NCBI GenBank assembly: GCA_024762375.1
Contig: JANTHQ010000079.1
Span: 1-7,386, forward strand
DNA from: Anaerolineaceae bacterium
GTDB taxonomy: Bacteria > Chloroflexota > Anaerolineae > 4572-78
DNA: 7,386 bases
Reading direction: 5' to 3'
A model generated the notes under the pieces. It was not told the DNA's origin. It saw nothing but the letters and a program-made list of their open reading frames with translations, and did not search any database. Below, in pieces: positions 1 to 5,659 of the stretch (its first letter is position 1; every line of letters starts with the position of its first letter). A program made the translations under genes and the position numbers.

Positions 1-356
1 TCGAATGAATCATACAGAATGAGTTGCACATTTGCATCGTAAATGCCGCCGGGCGTAACGGGAATCTGCTGGTACACCCCCGCCGTAAATCCACCGGAAG
101 ATGAAATGTATCCGCATGGATGGTTGATGGTGTGGCAGCGGTCGCCATCAATAGTGGTCACATCTGCCGCGCCGGCGATGACAAACGGCGTCCAATTCGC
201 CATTCCGGTATCGAAACCGCAATTTTGTACTAAATTGTCGGGGTATTCCAAACAGTAGCGGGGAAATCCACCCTGTGCGCGCGTATTTACCGGGGTGAAC
301 AATATTATCGCCATCGTAAATACCGCAGCGAGAAAAAGGGTGTGTCGTTTGCTCAT
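1..356 (-). CDS. Secreted protein with carbohydrate-binding-like N-terminal domain (partial, C-terminus outside window)
   Basis: Reading the minus strand from ATG at 356-354 gives 118 open codons that run off the window edge, so the gene is 3'-truncated here. A strong ribosome binding site (AAGGTGAG) sits just upstream. Residues 1-27 are a typical Sec signal peptide: basic start (MSKRH), hydrophobic core at about 7-20, and a T-R-A cleavage site before Q28. The mature start contains NLVQNCGFDTGMANW (about residues 43-57), matching the opening of jelly-roll carbohydrate-binding modules of the CBM4/9 type that are common in extracellular bacterial proteins. A V-Y-Q-Q-I-P-V-T-P-G-G-I-Y motif later fits the same fold. 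Four cysteines in the mature part could form disulfides. A weak promoter candidate is TATGAT (minus strand, 383-388), with a poor -35. The enzyme or adhesin domain expected beyond this module is not visible, so the substrate is unknown. It is transcribed away from the element genes and is probably host chromosome. Confidence 0.8.
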   Translation of the reverse strand, partial: MSKRHTLFLAAVFTMAIILFTPVNTRAQGGFPRYCLEYPDNLVQNCGFDTGMANWTPFVIAGAADVTTIDGDRCHTINHPCGYISSSGGFTAGVYQQIPVTPGGIYDANVQLILYDSF

Positions 357-488
357 GGCTCACCTTGAAAGACATTTTGGATATCATACCACAGTCTTCG
401 CATATGAGCACAACCTCCGGTGATACAACCATGCAATACATATCGCAGCAAATCACCGAGAATTTTTAGCCAAAAAGCGATTATAAAT

Positions 489-516
489 TTGACAAAACCG
501 CGCATTCGAATAGAAT
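489..516 (+). promoter_or_regulatory. Sigma-70-type promoter of the tRNA-Gly gene
   Basis: TTGACA at 489-494 is a perfect -35 box and TAGAAT at 511-516 a good -10 box, separated by 16 bp. Transcription would start near 523, about 15 nt before the mature tRNA 5' end, which is a normal short tRNA leader. Confidence 0.75.
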
Positions 517-538
517 ACTCGCCGTAACTGAATGGCGC

Positions 539-612
<74 letters not shown>

Positions 613-639
613 GAAAGATTATTTCACCTTTTCCAATAC

Positions 640-663
640 ACTCCACACGATAGTGGAGTTTTT
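640..663 (+). terminator. Intrinsic terminator of the tRNA-Gly transcript
   Basis: A 7-bp perfect stem, ACTCCAC (640-646) with GTGGAGT (653-659), closes a 6-nt loop and runs into a T tract ending at 663. It lies 30 nt after the tRNA end and separates the tRNA from the downstream helix-turn-helix gene. Confidence 0.75.
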
Positions 664-763
664 GGTATTTGTGCCAAATTCAGATGTATTGGATTGAGGC
701 TGGTGAACAAATCTTCGTTGAGTACAACAAAGTCATCTCTGTTGCACTCGCATTGGATTTGGC

Positions 764-768
764 AGGAG
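764..768 (+). promoter_or_regulatory. Ribosome binding site that fixes the start of the helix-turn-helix gene
   Basis: AGGAG lies six bases before ATG 775. This sets the start there and not at the in-frame ATG at 532, whose frame would run through the tRNA and its terminator. No convincing -35/-10 pair is visible between 664 and 760. Confidence 0.7.
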
Positions 769-774
769 CGCATA

Positions 775-1284
775 ATGACCTTCTCACATTCCAATACCTA
801 TATTCCCCTCCCCGAAGCTATTCGCAAATACGGTGTATCTCGCGATGCCTTGCTTGAGCGAATCAAGTCTGGTAAACTAACAGCAGCAAAACTACCGGAT
901 GGAGAGTTCCTTGTGGCAGAGAGCGAGATTGATACCAGTCTGAACATCAAGCGCGAAGATTTTGCGCACCTGCGCGGACGGAAGATTAGTATGTCTGAGT
1001 CCAGCCGGAAATATGGTATTTCACAGCCAACTTTCAGCCGCTGGGCAAAACTTGGATTTATCAAGGTATTGGAACGCGGCTGGAAGGTTTATTTGGATGA
1101 AGCCGACGTTGCGTACTGTGCAGCGGTCTATCAGGAAAAATACAAACTGTATAATGGTAGAATGATGGGCGTCAGTGTTTTCGACAAAAACGGGAATCCG
1201 TACCAAGTAAAATATAAAGAAGTTGCAGCCAATCTAAGAAAAGAGCGACGCGAAAAGCGACGTACAGAAAAAGTAACAGATTAA
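775..1284 (+). CDS. Double helix-turn-helix DNA-binding protein (MerR/excisionase-like)
   Basis: A protein of 169 residues. Residues about 10-52 (Y-I-P-L-P-E-A-I-R-K-Y-G-V-S-R-D-A-L) form a helix-turn-helix followed by a short strand pair ending in E-F-L-V-A-E-S-E-I-D, the layout of MerR/excisionase-type winged helices. Residues about 70-113 repeat the layout (M-S-E-S-S-R-K-Y-G-I-S-Q-P-T-F-S-R-W then W-K-V-Y-L-D-E-A-D-V), so two related DNA-binding units sit in tandem. The C-terminal tail, 148-166, is very rich in K and R and could add non-specific DNA contact. The gene stands alone between two intrinsic terminators, next to a tRNA. That position suits an excisionase or element regulator, but the family alone does not prove either. 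Its sequence looks more AT-rich than the ParM-like gene. Sure of DNA binding; unsure of target. Confidence 0.75.
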   Translation: MTFSHSNTYIPLPEAIRKYGVSRDALLERIKSGKLTAAKLPDGEFLVAESEIDTSLNIKREDFAHLRGRKISMSESSRKYGISQPTFSRWAKLGFIKVLERGWKVYLDEADVAYCAAVYQEKYKLYNGRMMGVSVFDKNGNPYQVKYKEVAANLRKERREKRRTEKVTD

Positions 1285-1318
1285 GAACAAAAGAATTCGA
1301 GAGTTCTTTTGTTTTTTT
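1285..1318 (+). terminator. Intrinsic terminator after the helix-turn-helix gene
   Basis: A 10-bp stem, AACAAAAGAA (1286-1295) with TTCTTTTGTT (1304-1313), closes an 8-nt loop and is followed by T residues to 1318. It starts directly after the TAA stop. The A-rich 5' arm also gives a T-rich run on the other strand, but no minus-strand gene is nearby. Confidence 0.75.
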
Positions 1319-1339
1319 ATCTAACAGTCTATAAAGGTG

Positions 1340-1368
1340 TTGACACACACATAATCTTGTGCTATACT
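1340..1368 (+). promoter_or_regulatory. Near-consensus sigma-70 promoter for the 73-residue membrane protein gene
   Basis: TTGACA (1340-1345), a 17-bp spacer and TATACT (1363-1368) give an almost perfect housekeeping promoter. Start would be near 1375, leaving a leader of about 37 nt that contains a small inverted repeat, GTTG-TT-CAAC, and GGAGGAG before the ATG. It is the strongest promoter inside the window and the only clear one before the long gene train. Confidence 0.85.
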
Positions 1369-1411
1369 CGTTTTCAGTTGTTCAACCTCACACAAAATCG
1401 GAGGAGCGAGT

Positions 1412-1633
1412 ATGGCACAAACTACCGAACCCGTCGTCACCATTGGCGATTACGTGGACAGCATCTTGAAACAGGACGGCCTGTATGTCGGGCTCGGACT
1501 GGGCGCCGTTCTCGGTGCGCTGCTCGGCTCACGCGACATCAATGTCGCCATTAGCCGTGCCAAAGATGTTTTGAAAGCCACAGAATCGCTGACCGCCGAT
1601 TGGACCAATCAAATCTCGAATAACGACAGTTAG
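1412..1633 (+). CDS. Small glycine-rich membrane-type protein, unknown function
   Basis: A protein of 73 residues with a strong ribosome binding site (GGAGGAG, 1400-1406) six bases before the ATG. Residues about 24-40 (LYVGLGLGAVLGALLGS) are a hydrophobic, glycine-spaced segment of the GxxxG type, long enough for one short membrane helix or a packed helix pair. The N-terminal 20 residues are polar and acidic (I-G-D-Y-V-D-S-I-L-K), and the C-terminal 33 residues look like an amphipathic helix with a polar end (A-I-S-R-A-K-D-V-L-K-A-T-E). There is no signal-peptide cleavage site. A near-consensus promoter ahead and a long hairpin right after the stop make this an insulated cassette, probably highly expressed. 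I recognise no family. A membrane anchor, an immunity-type peptide or a small coat-like protein are possible; none is shown. Confidence 0.7.
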   Translation: MAQTTEPVVTIGDYVDSILKQDGLYVGLGLGAVLGALLGSRDINVAISRAKDVLKATESLTADWTNQISNNDS

Positions 1634-1635
1634 GC

Positions 1636-1672
1636 CAACAGCCCATATCTGCATTGTGGATATGGGCTGTTG
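1636..1672 (+). terminator. 14-bp hairpin after the 73-residue protein gene (terminator, attenuator or processing site)
   Basis: CAACAGCCCATATC (1636-1649) pairs perfectly with 1659-1672 around a 9-nt loop, starting 3 nt after the TAG stop. The 3' side is CCATTT, so there is no proper T tract. It may terminate only partly, or stabilise the upstream mRNA, letting the strong promoter feed the downstream genes at a lower level. Confidence 0.55.
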
Positions 1673-1684
1673 CCATTTACGCCT

Positions 1685-1930
1685 ATGGAACCATCGAACT
1701 TCATTGAAACACAATACACACCATGGCGACGGTTGATCGCCAAGATACTGGTGCGTGCGGTGTTAGACCTCATCAACGCCCCACATATCACCGAAAAATC
1801 CATTGATGACCCGGTGTCATTTTTAACCGACCCGGCTGTGCGCGCGTGGTCGGAAATAGCGGAGGCGTCCGTCCCGTGGCGCAAAATTGATGAACTAACC
1901 CGGAGGGCACAATGCGACGTTCGCAATTGA
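1685..1930 (+). CDS. Small hypothetical protein, phage-like short-ORF type
   Basis: A protein of 81 residues from ATG 1685. An upstream in-frame TTG at 1670 lies inside the hairpin and is less likely. Neither start has a good ribosome binding site, so expression may be low or start elsewhere. The pattern R-x-x-I-A-K-I-L-V-R-A-V-L-D-L-I (about 16-30), then D-P-V-S-F-L-T-D-P-x-V-R-A-W (42-55) and V-P-W-R-K-I-D-E-L-T-R-R (63-74), resembles a loose group of small phage and element proteins in which a short helix is followed by an F-L-x-[SD]-x-x-x-x-x-W motif and a final basic helix. That likeness is from memory of the pattern, and no function is known for the group. Its 3' end overlaps the next gene by 19 nt. 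Confidence 0.55.
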   Translation: MEPSNFIETQYTPWRRLIAKILVRAVLDLINAPHITEKSIDDPVSFLTDPAVRAWSEIAEASVPWRKIDELTRRAQCDVRN

Positions 1931-2190
1931 TGTTGACCACTGTCGGCGTATTTTTGACACTGAATGTGCAAATCGCACACGATGACGGACGCCGCGAGTC
2001 AGTCCTGTTGCCGCTGCTGTCACTGAGTTCACTTGTTTTGCATATATGGAAAATCTCAATGCGCTGGCACAGATTGCGAACCGAAGTCACGTCATTACGT
2101 GACCGCGTCTCCAAGCATTTGGAGATGTACCGGCTCATCGCCGGCATCGGGTTCCGGTCGGCACTCTATGGTGCGGGCGTGGCAATATGA
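1912..2190 (+). CDS. Small two-helix membrane protein, unknown function
   Basis: A protein of 92 residues with a strong ribosome binding site (GGAGGG, 1902-1907) four bases before the ATG, located inside the end of the previous gene. Two hydrophobic segments are visible: about 5-21 (Q-L-M-L-T-T-V-G-V-F-L-T-L) and about 31-48 (V-L-L-P-L-L-S-L-S-S-L-V-L-H-I-W). A charged loop, H-D-D-G-R-R-E, lies between them. Residues 51-72 (R-W-H-R-L-R-T-E-V-T-S-L-R-D-R-V) are a basic amphipathic helix, possibly a short coiled coil. By the positive-inside rule both ends should face the cytoplasm. The glycine-rich tail (L-I-A-G-I-G-F-R-S-A-L-Y-G-A-G) may touch the membrane again. The layout resembles small holin-like or anchor proteins, but no lysis gene is near. 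Function unknown. Confidence 0.65.
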   Translation: MRRSQLMLTTVGVFLTLNVQIAHDDGRRESVLLPLLSLSSLVLHIWKISMRWHRLRTEVTSLRDRVSKHLEMYRLIAGIGFRSALYGAGVAI

Positions 2191-2223
2191 AATACGCCAA
2201 ATTTTAGATGAACGGAGAAAATT

Positions 2224-3282
2224 ATGAGAAAAATCGCCATTGACCCCGGCTTCGGGGGTTTCAAAGTTGCCGAGGTGCAGCACGGCACGTTGGTCACTCA
2301 CACCATCCCTGCCGTCGTAGGTGTCGGTTCCACCGACCTCGGATATCTCGGCACCGGTTTCGGTCGGCAAAACAAGCATAAACCGCACACCGTCGCCGTG
2401 GATGGCAGCGGTTATCTGGTCGGTCAGAATGTTCACCGTTTCGCCCCACCCATTGAAAGGCTGGACTTCCAACGCCTCTCCGACGGGCCGGAACTCCGCG
2501 CCCTGCTGTACGCCGCCCTGTGGAAAATCATCGGTACGGGCGACCACACCGCCGCGCTGATGGTCGGTCTGCCGGTGGAAATTGTGCAAGACAAAAAACG
2601 TACACAGGAAACACTGCGCACCCTGCGCGGCTGGCTCATCGGCACCCACCGCTTTGCGGTGAACGGTGAACCCGTATCCCTGACCGTGACCGCGGTCAAG
2701 GGGCTGGCGCAGCCGGTGGGCTCATACTTCGCTTGGGGTGCGAATGTCAACGGCAAATGGCAGATGAGCCGCGAGGCTCTGCAAAAGCCGGTCGCCATCT
2801 GCGATGTCGGCTTCAATACGCTGGATTTGTTTGCCGTGCAGGGTGGCGAGGTCTTCGGGCGCTTCACCGGCGGGGATACCCTCGGTATGCACCGCACCGC
2901 TGATTTTATTGTGCGTCACGTGCGGCAAATCTACCACCATACTCTCTCGCTGGCAGAAGCCGACAGCCTGATGCGCGAATATCTCGCCACCGGACATGCT
3001 ATTTTCGACCATCTGGCGGGAGAACACGATCTGGCGACAGTCGTGCATCAGGCGCTCGACAGCACCTTTGCCGGTATCAATCAATTCATCCGCCAGCACT
3101 GGGAACGCGGCACCCGCTTCCGCTATCTGCTGGTCACCGGCGGGGGCGCACAAGCGCTGAGAGACCGCTTGTTGGCACAGTACCCGCAAGCAATCATCCT
3201 GCCCGACCCGGTCACCGCCAACGCCGCGGGGATGGCGAAATTCGCCGTCCGTCCCCGCGTTTTCCCGGAGGTGCAAAAATGA
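2224..3282 (+). CDS. parM-like: ParM/StbA-like actin family ATPase (plasmid segregation)
   Basis: A protein of 352 residues, the usual length for bacterial actin-like (Alp/ParM) proteins. Actin-fold motifs appear in order. Phosphate-1 is I-A-I-D-P-G-F-G-G-F-K (residues 4-14; D7 and K14 are key). A V-G-L-P-V-E-I strand lies at 114-120. Phosphate-2 is I-C-D-V-G-F-N-T-L-D (192-201). The adenosine motif is L-L-V-T-G-G-G-A-Q-A-L (302-312). A closing helix at 331-341 (T-A-N-A-A-G-M-A-K-F-A) is typical of plasmid ParM/Alp proteins. Such proteins polymerise with ATP and push plasmid copies apart, attached through a DNA-binding adaptor. A GGAG ribosome binding site lies seven bases before the ATG. The stop overlaps the next start as ATGA. 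An RHH adaptor candidate is encoded at 5320-5655, four genes later, not adjacent as in classic parMRC. Family assignment is firm; the exact Alp subgroup is not. Confidence 0.9.
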   Translation: MRKIAIDPGFGGFKVAEVQHGTLVTHTIPAVVGVGSTDLGYLGTGFGRQNKHKPHTVAVDGSGYLVGQNVHRFAPPIERLDFQRLSDGPELRALLYAALWKIIGTGDHTAALMVGLPVEIVQDKKRTQETLRTLRGWLIGTHRFAVNGEPVSLTVTAVKGLAQPVGSYFAWGANVNGKWQMSREALQKPVAICDVGFNTLDLFAVQGGEVFGRFTGGDTLGMHRTADFIVRHVRQIYHHTLSLAEADSLMREYLATGHAIFDHLAGEHDLATVVHQALDSTFAGINQFIRQHWERGTRFRYLLVTGGGAQALRDRLLAQYPQAIILPDPVTANAAGMAKFAVRPRVFPEVQK

Positions 3283-3458
3283 TGGAAGAACTGAAATTAA
3301 TTGGCGTAACACTTGATGGGGAGGTTGTGGAATTTTATATTTCCGAGATTACCGGGTCTGTGTCCGATGACGGCGTGACATACATCGCCGGAGACCTCGC
3401 GGATGTTCCGGTACTCACAGAATCAATACAGCCAATGCAGGAGGCAGGCCAATGTTAG
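3279..3458 (+). CDS. Small acidic protein (59 residues) coupled to the ParM-like gene
   Basis: The ATG at 3279 overlaps the TGA of the ParM-like gene (ATGA), with GGAGG at 3267-3271, seven bases upstream, inside the preceding gene. The next codon is also ATG. The frame is open to TAG at 3456-3458, and the next gene starts inside its last codons (7-nt overlap). The protein begins M-M-E-E-L-K-L-I-G-V-T-L-D-G-E-V-V-E-F and is strongly acidic with a single C-terminal cysteine (Q-C). It looks like a small beta-rich domain: three short strands (about 5-11, 15-22, 33-37). I recognise no family. The position, directly behind an actin-like ATPase and translationally coupled to it, is where small filament modulators or adaptors are found, but there is no RHH pattern here. 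It is easily missed because it is under 60 residues. Confidence 0.7.
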   Translation: MMEELKLIGVTLDGEVVEFYISEITGSVSDDGVTYIAGDLADVPVLTESIQPMQEAGQC

Positions 3459-4012
3459 AAGTCGCTCCCGGTTTTAAACTTGACCCTACCCTGTTGTCGC
3501 CTATGTCCGTGCCGAGCCGGGAAACACCTCGTTTTTCGGAAACGGATTGCTCTGTTCTGCTGAACAGTGCCGGGCAGTGGTTGATGAGCCAGTCGCCAAC
3601 ACCGTTATTCATTGAGGATCAACCGTTGAACACGAGCCTCATTTCACCTTTACTGCTGGAATTTTTTGTGGCGCAAGCCGTGCTGGCGTTTCAGGTGCGC
3701 GCCGGCAGTGTCCGGCCGGCTGCCGCACTGGGACGCATCGTACTGGTGGATTACGAACCGTGGGAGCGACCGGACCCGCCCGTGCCGCTGCTGACACTGC
3801 TGCCGCTCGATAAACCGGTAATTGGTTTTTATAACCGCGCCATTCAAAAATTCCTCTCAACAAGAAATCGCAATCGCGGTAGTGGCGCGAGTCTGGCACG
3901 AGCACTGACCGTAACATTACAAGCCGGTATAGGCATCCTCACAAAAGAGGAAGCCTTTTACCTGTATGTTAAACTCACCAGTCTGGCGACCGGTGCATAC
4001 ACGCAGATATAG
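3452..4012 (+). CDS. Hypothetical protein of 186 residues
   Basis: The ATG at 3452 follows AGGAGG at 3439-3444 and overlaps the preceding gene by 7 nt, so it belongs to the same operon. The N-terminal 60 residues are polar with many P and S (V-P-S-R-E-T-P-R-F). Residues about 62-81 (S-L-I-S-P-L-L-L-E-F-F-V-A-Q-A-V-L-A-F) are hydrophobic but carry E and Q, so a buried helix is more likely than a membrane span. A proline-rich stretch, Y-E-P-W-E-R-P-D-P-P-V-P (101-112), leads into a basic segment, S-T-R-N-R-N-R-G-S-G (136-145). The C-terminus has the look of alternating helices. There is no signal peptide, no known motif and no catalytic pattern I can name. Function unknown; the operon position suggests a role in element maintenance. 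Confidence 0.65.
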   Translation: MLEVAPGFKLDPTLLSPMSVPSRETPRFSETDCSVLLNSAGQWLMSQSPTPLFIEDQPLNTSLISPLLLEFFVAQAVLAFQVRAGSVRPAAALGRIVLVDYEPWERPDPPVPLLTLLPLDKPVIGFYNRAIQKFLSTRNRNRGSGASLARALTVTLQAGIGILTKEEAFYLYVKLTSLATGAYTQI

Positions 4013-4053
4013 ACCGGAGTTAACCTACTTCCTCAAAAAAAAGAGAATTTGAA

Positions 4054-4281
4054 ATGCTCGAAAGTGATTACATAGGCGTTGATTTTTATGTATGTGGTAT
4101 ATATCGTGGCAAGCGTCGCGTCCATAAAAAGAGCATAGCGGGGCGCACATTTTCCAGTGATTTCTCCGGCGCTATCGGGGAAATACAGAAAATGAACAGA
4201 GAACTCAATGAAATTCCAAGCGTGAACGTCAGCGGTGGGCTATCCCCTTCTGCCCCCAGCGAGCTTAACAACTTGCCGTGA
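4054..4281 (+). CDS. Hypothetical small protein (75 residues)
   Basis: The start at ATG 4054 follows an A-rich leader with only a weak AAGAG-like ribosome binding site about nine bases upstream, so the start is less certain than for neighbours. A 41-nt gap separates it from the previous gene. The N-terminal half, about residues 5-32, alternates hydrophobic and basic residues (Y-I-G-V-D-F-Y-V-C-G-I-Y-R-G-K-R-R-V-H-K-K), suggesting a small basic beta structure that could bind nucleic acid. The middle (A-I-G-E-I-Q-K-M-N-R-E-L-N) is helical, and the tail is a low-complexity S/P/N stretch. No family recognised. Codon use and orientation match neighbours. Confidence 0.5.
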   Translation: MLESDYIGVDFYVCGIYRGKRRVHKKSIAGRTFSSDFSGAIGEIQKMNRELNEIPSVNVSGGLSPSAPSELNNLP

Positions 4282-4322
4282 AACAACCGAAGAAACTGTC
4301 ATTGAATTCCGGACAGTGAATC

Positions 4323-4601
4323 TTGAATGAGGATATCGTGGATAATGATCCGGTATCACATCTGCTGACGGATTTCCCGTTGCTGTTTGAGCGAGACACC
4401 CGTTTTTATTACCTGACGTGGCAGCCGACGTTGCTTGACACAGGTGGTGCCATCGTTCGGATTTACGGACGCAAAGGCGTCTGGCAGCGGGTACTCATCA
4501 CGCCCTATTCGTCTCGGATAGAAGCACAAGCGCATTTGCACCGGCTTATTCGTCGCCGTTTCAATCACGGTTACCGGTTAACCGGCGGGAGAAAACCATG
4601 A
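4323..4601 (+). CDS. Small WGR-domain-like protein
   Basis: A protein of 92 residues if read from TTG 4323, or 87 from GTG 4338. The GTG has the better ribosome binding site (TGAGG ending five bases before it), so the true start may be 4338. Residues 27-85 carry the WGR signature: a R-F-Y-Y-L-T-W strand, then I-V-R-I-Y-G-R-K-G-V-W-Q-R (43-55; Y-G-R-K-G in place of W-G-R-x-G), then S-S-R-I-E-A-Q-A-H-L-H-R-L-I-R-R-R-F-N-H-G-Y. The A-x-x-x-[FL]-x-x-x-x-x-x-[KR]-x-x-x-G-Y ending is typical. WGR domains occur in eukaryotic PARPs, where they contact DNA breaks and nucleic-acid ends, and in many short bacterial proteins of unclear role. Here the domain makes up the whole protein. The stop overlaps the next start as ATGA. 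Domain call is by eye. Confidence 0.65.
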   Translation: MNEDIVDNDPVSHLLTDFPLLFERDTRFYYLTWQPTLLDTGGAIVRIYGRKGVWQRVLITPYSSRIEAQAHLHRLIRRRFNHGYRLTGGRKP

Positions 4602-5323
4602 AATTCAAAAACAAAGCCGAAGCCTTGCCGGCGCCTCCCCCCGCGCCGACCACCATCCATAACCACGCGCCGTCCGCGTTCGGCGCCGTTTTCAGTAAAG
4701 TACTGGCCGGCGTTGTCGGGTCAATATTTTTCTGGTTCGCCGGCGTTTTTCTGTTCAAAAAAATCGGCTTCCGCCATCCCGATGAAGCGATGGCAATGAC
4801 AATATTCATCATCTTGGCAGTGGTCGGCCTGCTGCTGACCGGTGCGTTCATCTTCGATCGTTTCCTCGACCGCTGGTTTGAATTTCAAAAAGCGATGCGT
4901 GACAAGGAAACCGAGCAGATGCGCTACCGACGCATGCTGTTGCAATCCGCCGTAGCCGATACCCGTCCCACCGGTGGTGAGCAAACGCGGCTCAACAGCC
5001 TCATCCTGCAAATTATGGACGAGGCGTACACCTATCTCGCCAAAAACGGCAGATTCCGCGGCGCGTGGCGTCCGTGGTCGCGCCGCAATGCCGGCACAAT
5101 GGTTCTTATCGCGCAAGGCGAAAGAGAACCGGTCGGTGAAACACTGGCGGTCAAAGCCAAAACTTTTCTGACCCGTCACGAGGTTATTGTAGACGAGCAA
5201 GTCAATCTGGAACGTTATCCGGATTTGGCATCGATTCAAAAGTTGCTGTACGCGCCGATATTGCTGCCGGTAACGGATAAATTGGCGCAACCCGCGAAAA
5301 TCATCCGGGGCAAATTCCAATGA
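4598..5323 (+). CDS. Two-helix membrane protein with cytoplasmic C-terminal domain
   Basis: A protein of 241 residues starting at an ATGA overlap, with GGGAG seven bases upstream. It opens with a proline/alanine-rich cytoplasmic stretch (A-L-P-A-P-P-P-A-P-T-T-I-H-N-H, 9-23). Two clear membrane helices follow: about 33-53 (K-V-L-A-G-V-V-G-S-I-F-F-W-F-A-G-V-F-L-F) and about 66-86 (A-M-T-I-F-I-I-L-A-V-V-G-L-L-L-T-G-A-F-I-F). Next comes a charged helix, 87-115 (R-F-L-D-R-W-F-E-F-Q-K-A-M-R-D-K-E-T-E-Q), probably a coiled coil. Residues about 128-225 form a globular domain with R-P-W-S-R-R (158-163) and a helix at 182-193, which loosely resembles a winged helix. There is no Walker motif, so it is not a pump ATPase. 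It might tether DNA or the segregation machinery to the membrane; this is a guess from context. Confidence 0.65.
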   Translation: MKFKNKAEALPAPPPAPTTIHNHAPSAFGAVFSKVLAGVVGSIFFWFAGVFLFKKIGFRHPDEAMAMTIFIILAVVGLLLTGAFIFDRFLDRWFEFQKAMRDKETEQMRYRRMLLQSAVADTRPTGGEQTRLNSLILQIMDEAYTYLAKNGRFRGAWRPWSRRNAGTMVLIAQGEREPVGETLAVKAKTFLTRHEVIVDEQVNLERYPDLASIQKLLYAPILLPVTDKLAQPAKIIRGKFQ

Positions 5324-5655
5324 GCCGCATCACCAAATCGGTCACCTTCGATGATGTGGCCGACGCCGAACTGCTGAACTGGATACAGCGCCAAATGCAG
5401 GCGGATGCCCGCCCCGGCGAACGCCCGGATTTCAGTCGCTTTGTGCGCGGCGTACTCTACCGCGCTTTTCAGGGAACACCGGCTATGGCATCAACGGCTT
5501 CTGCCGATATCGTACCTGATACGCTGCTGGCAGATATCCGCGCCGTGGTGGAAGCGGCGGTCGGGGATGCATTAAATAACGCCAACATTACAGTCGCTTC
5601 TTCCGCCGATACCGACGCGGACGACAACGATTTTAGCGGACTATTACTGGATTGA
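5320..5655 (+). CDS. Ribbon-helix-helix DNA-binding protein, candidate ParR-like adaptor
   Basis: A protein of 111 residues starting at an ATGA overlap with the membrane protein gene. A beta strand at residues 3-11 (R-I-T-K-S-V-T-F-D), a helix at about 15-28 (D-A-E-L-L-N-W-I-Q-R-Q-M) and a second helix at about 37-50 (D-F-S-R-F-V-R-G-V-L-Y-R-A-F) give the ribbon-helix-helix order. F-S-R-F-V-R matches the second-helix start of ParR-type adaptors. A helical segment follows at 66-87, and the protein ends in a very acidic tail with hydrophobic residues (D-T-D-A-D-D-N-D-F-S-G-L-L-L-D). ParR proteins bind centromere repeats with the RHH part and cap ParM filaments with the C-terminus, so the layout fits the ParM-like ATPase encoded at 2224. 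Being four genes apart from it is unusual. It could instead be a plain operon autorepressor. Confidence 0.7.
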   Translation: MSRITKSVTFDDVADAELLNWIQRQMQADARPGERPDFSRFVRGVLYRAFQGTPAMASTASADIVPDTLLADIRAVVEAAVGDALNNANITVASSADTDADDNDFSGLLLD

Positions 5656-5659
5656 AAGA

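Noticed and set aside
148..456. Minus-strand open frame overlapping the secreted protein gene
   Set aside because: The neighbouring minus-strand frame has a signal peptide, a good ribosome binding site and a coherent domain; this one has none.
1655..1663. Near match to a DnaA box (TGTGGATAT) in the hairpin loop region
   Set aside because: A single box with one mismatch, largely explained by the hairpin arm; no cluster of boxes nearby.
1795..2649. Long minus-strand frames opposite the ParM-like and upstream genes
   Set aside because: They are antisense shadows of well-supported plus-strand genes with ribosome binding sites and recognisable motifs.
4574..4585. Perfect 12-bp palindrome CCGGTTAACCGG at the end of the WGR-like gene
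   Set aside because: About one or two such palindromes are expected by chance in a window this size, and no second copy was found.
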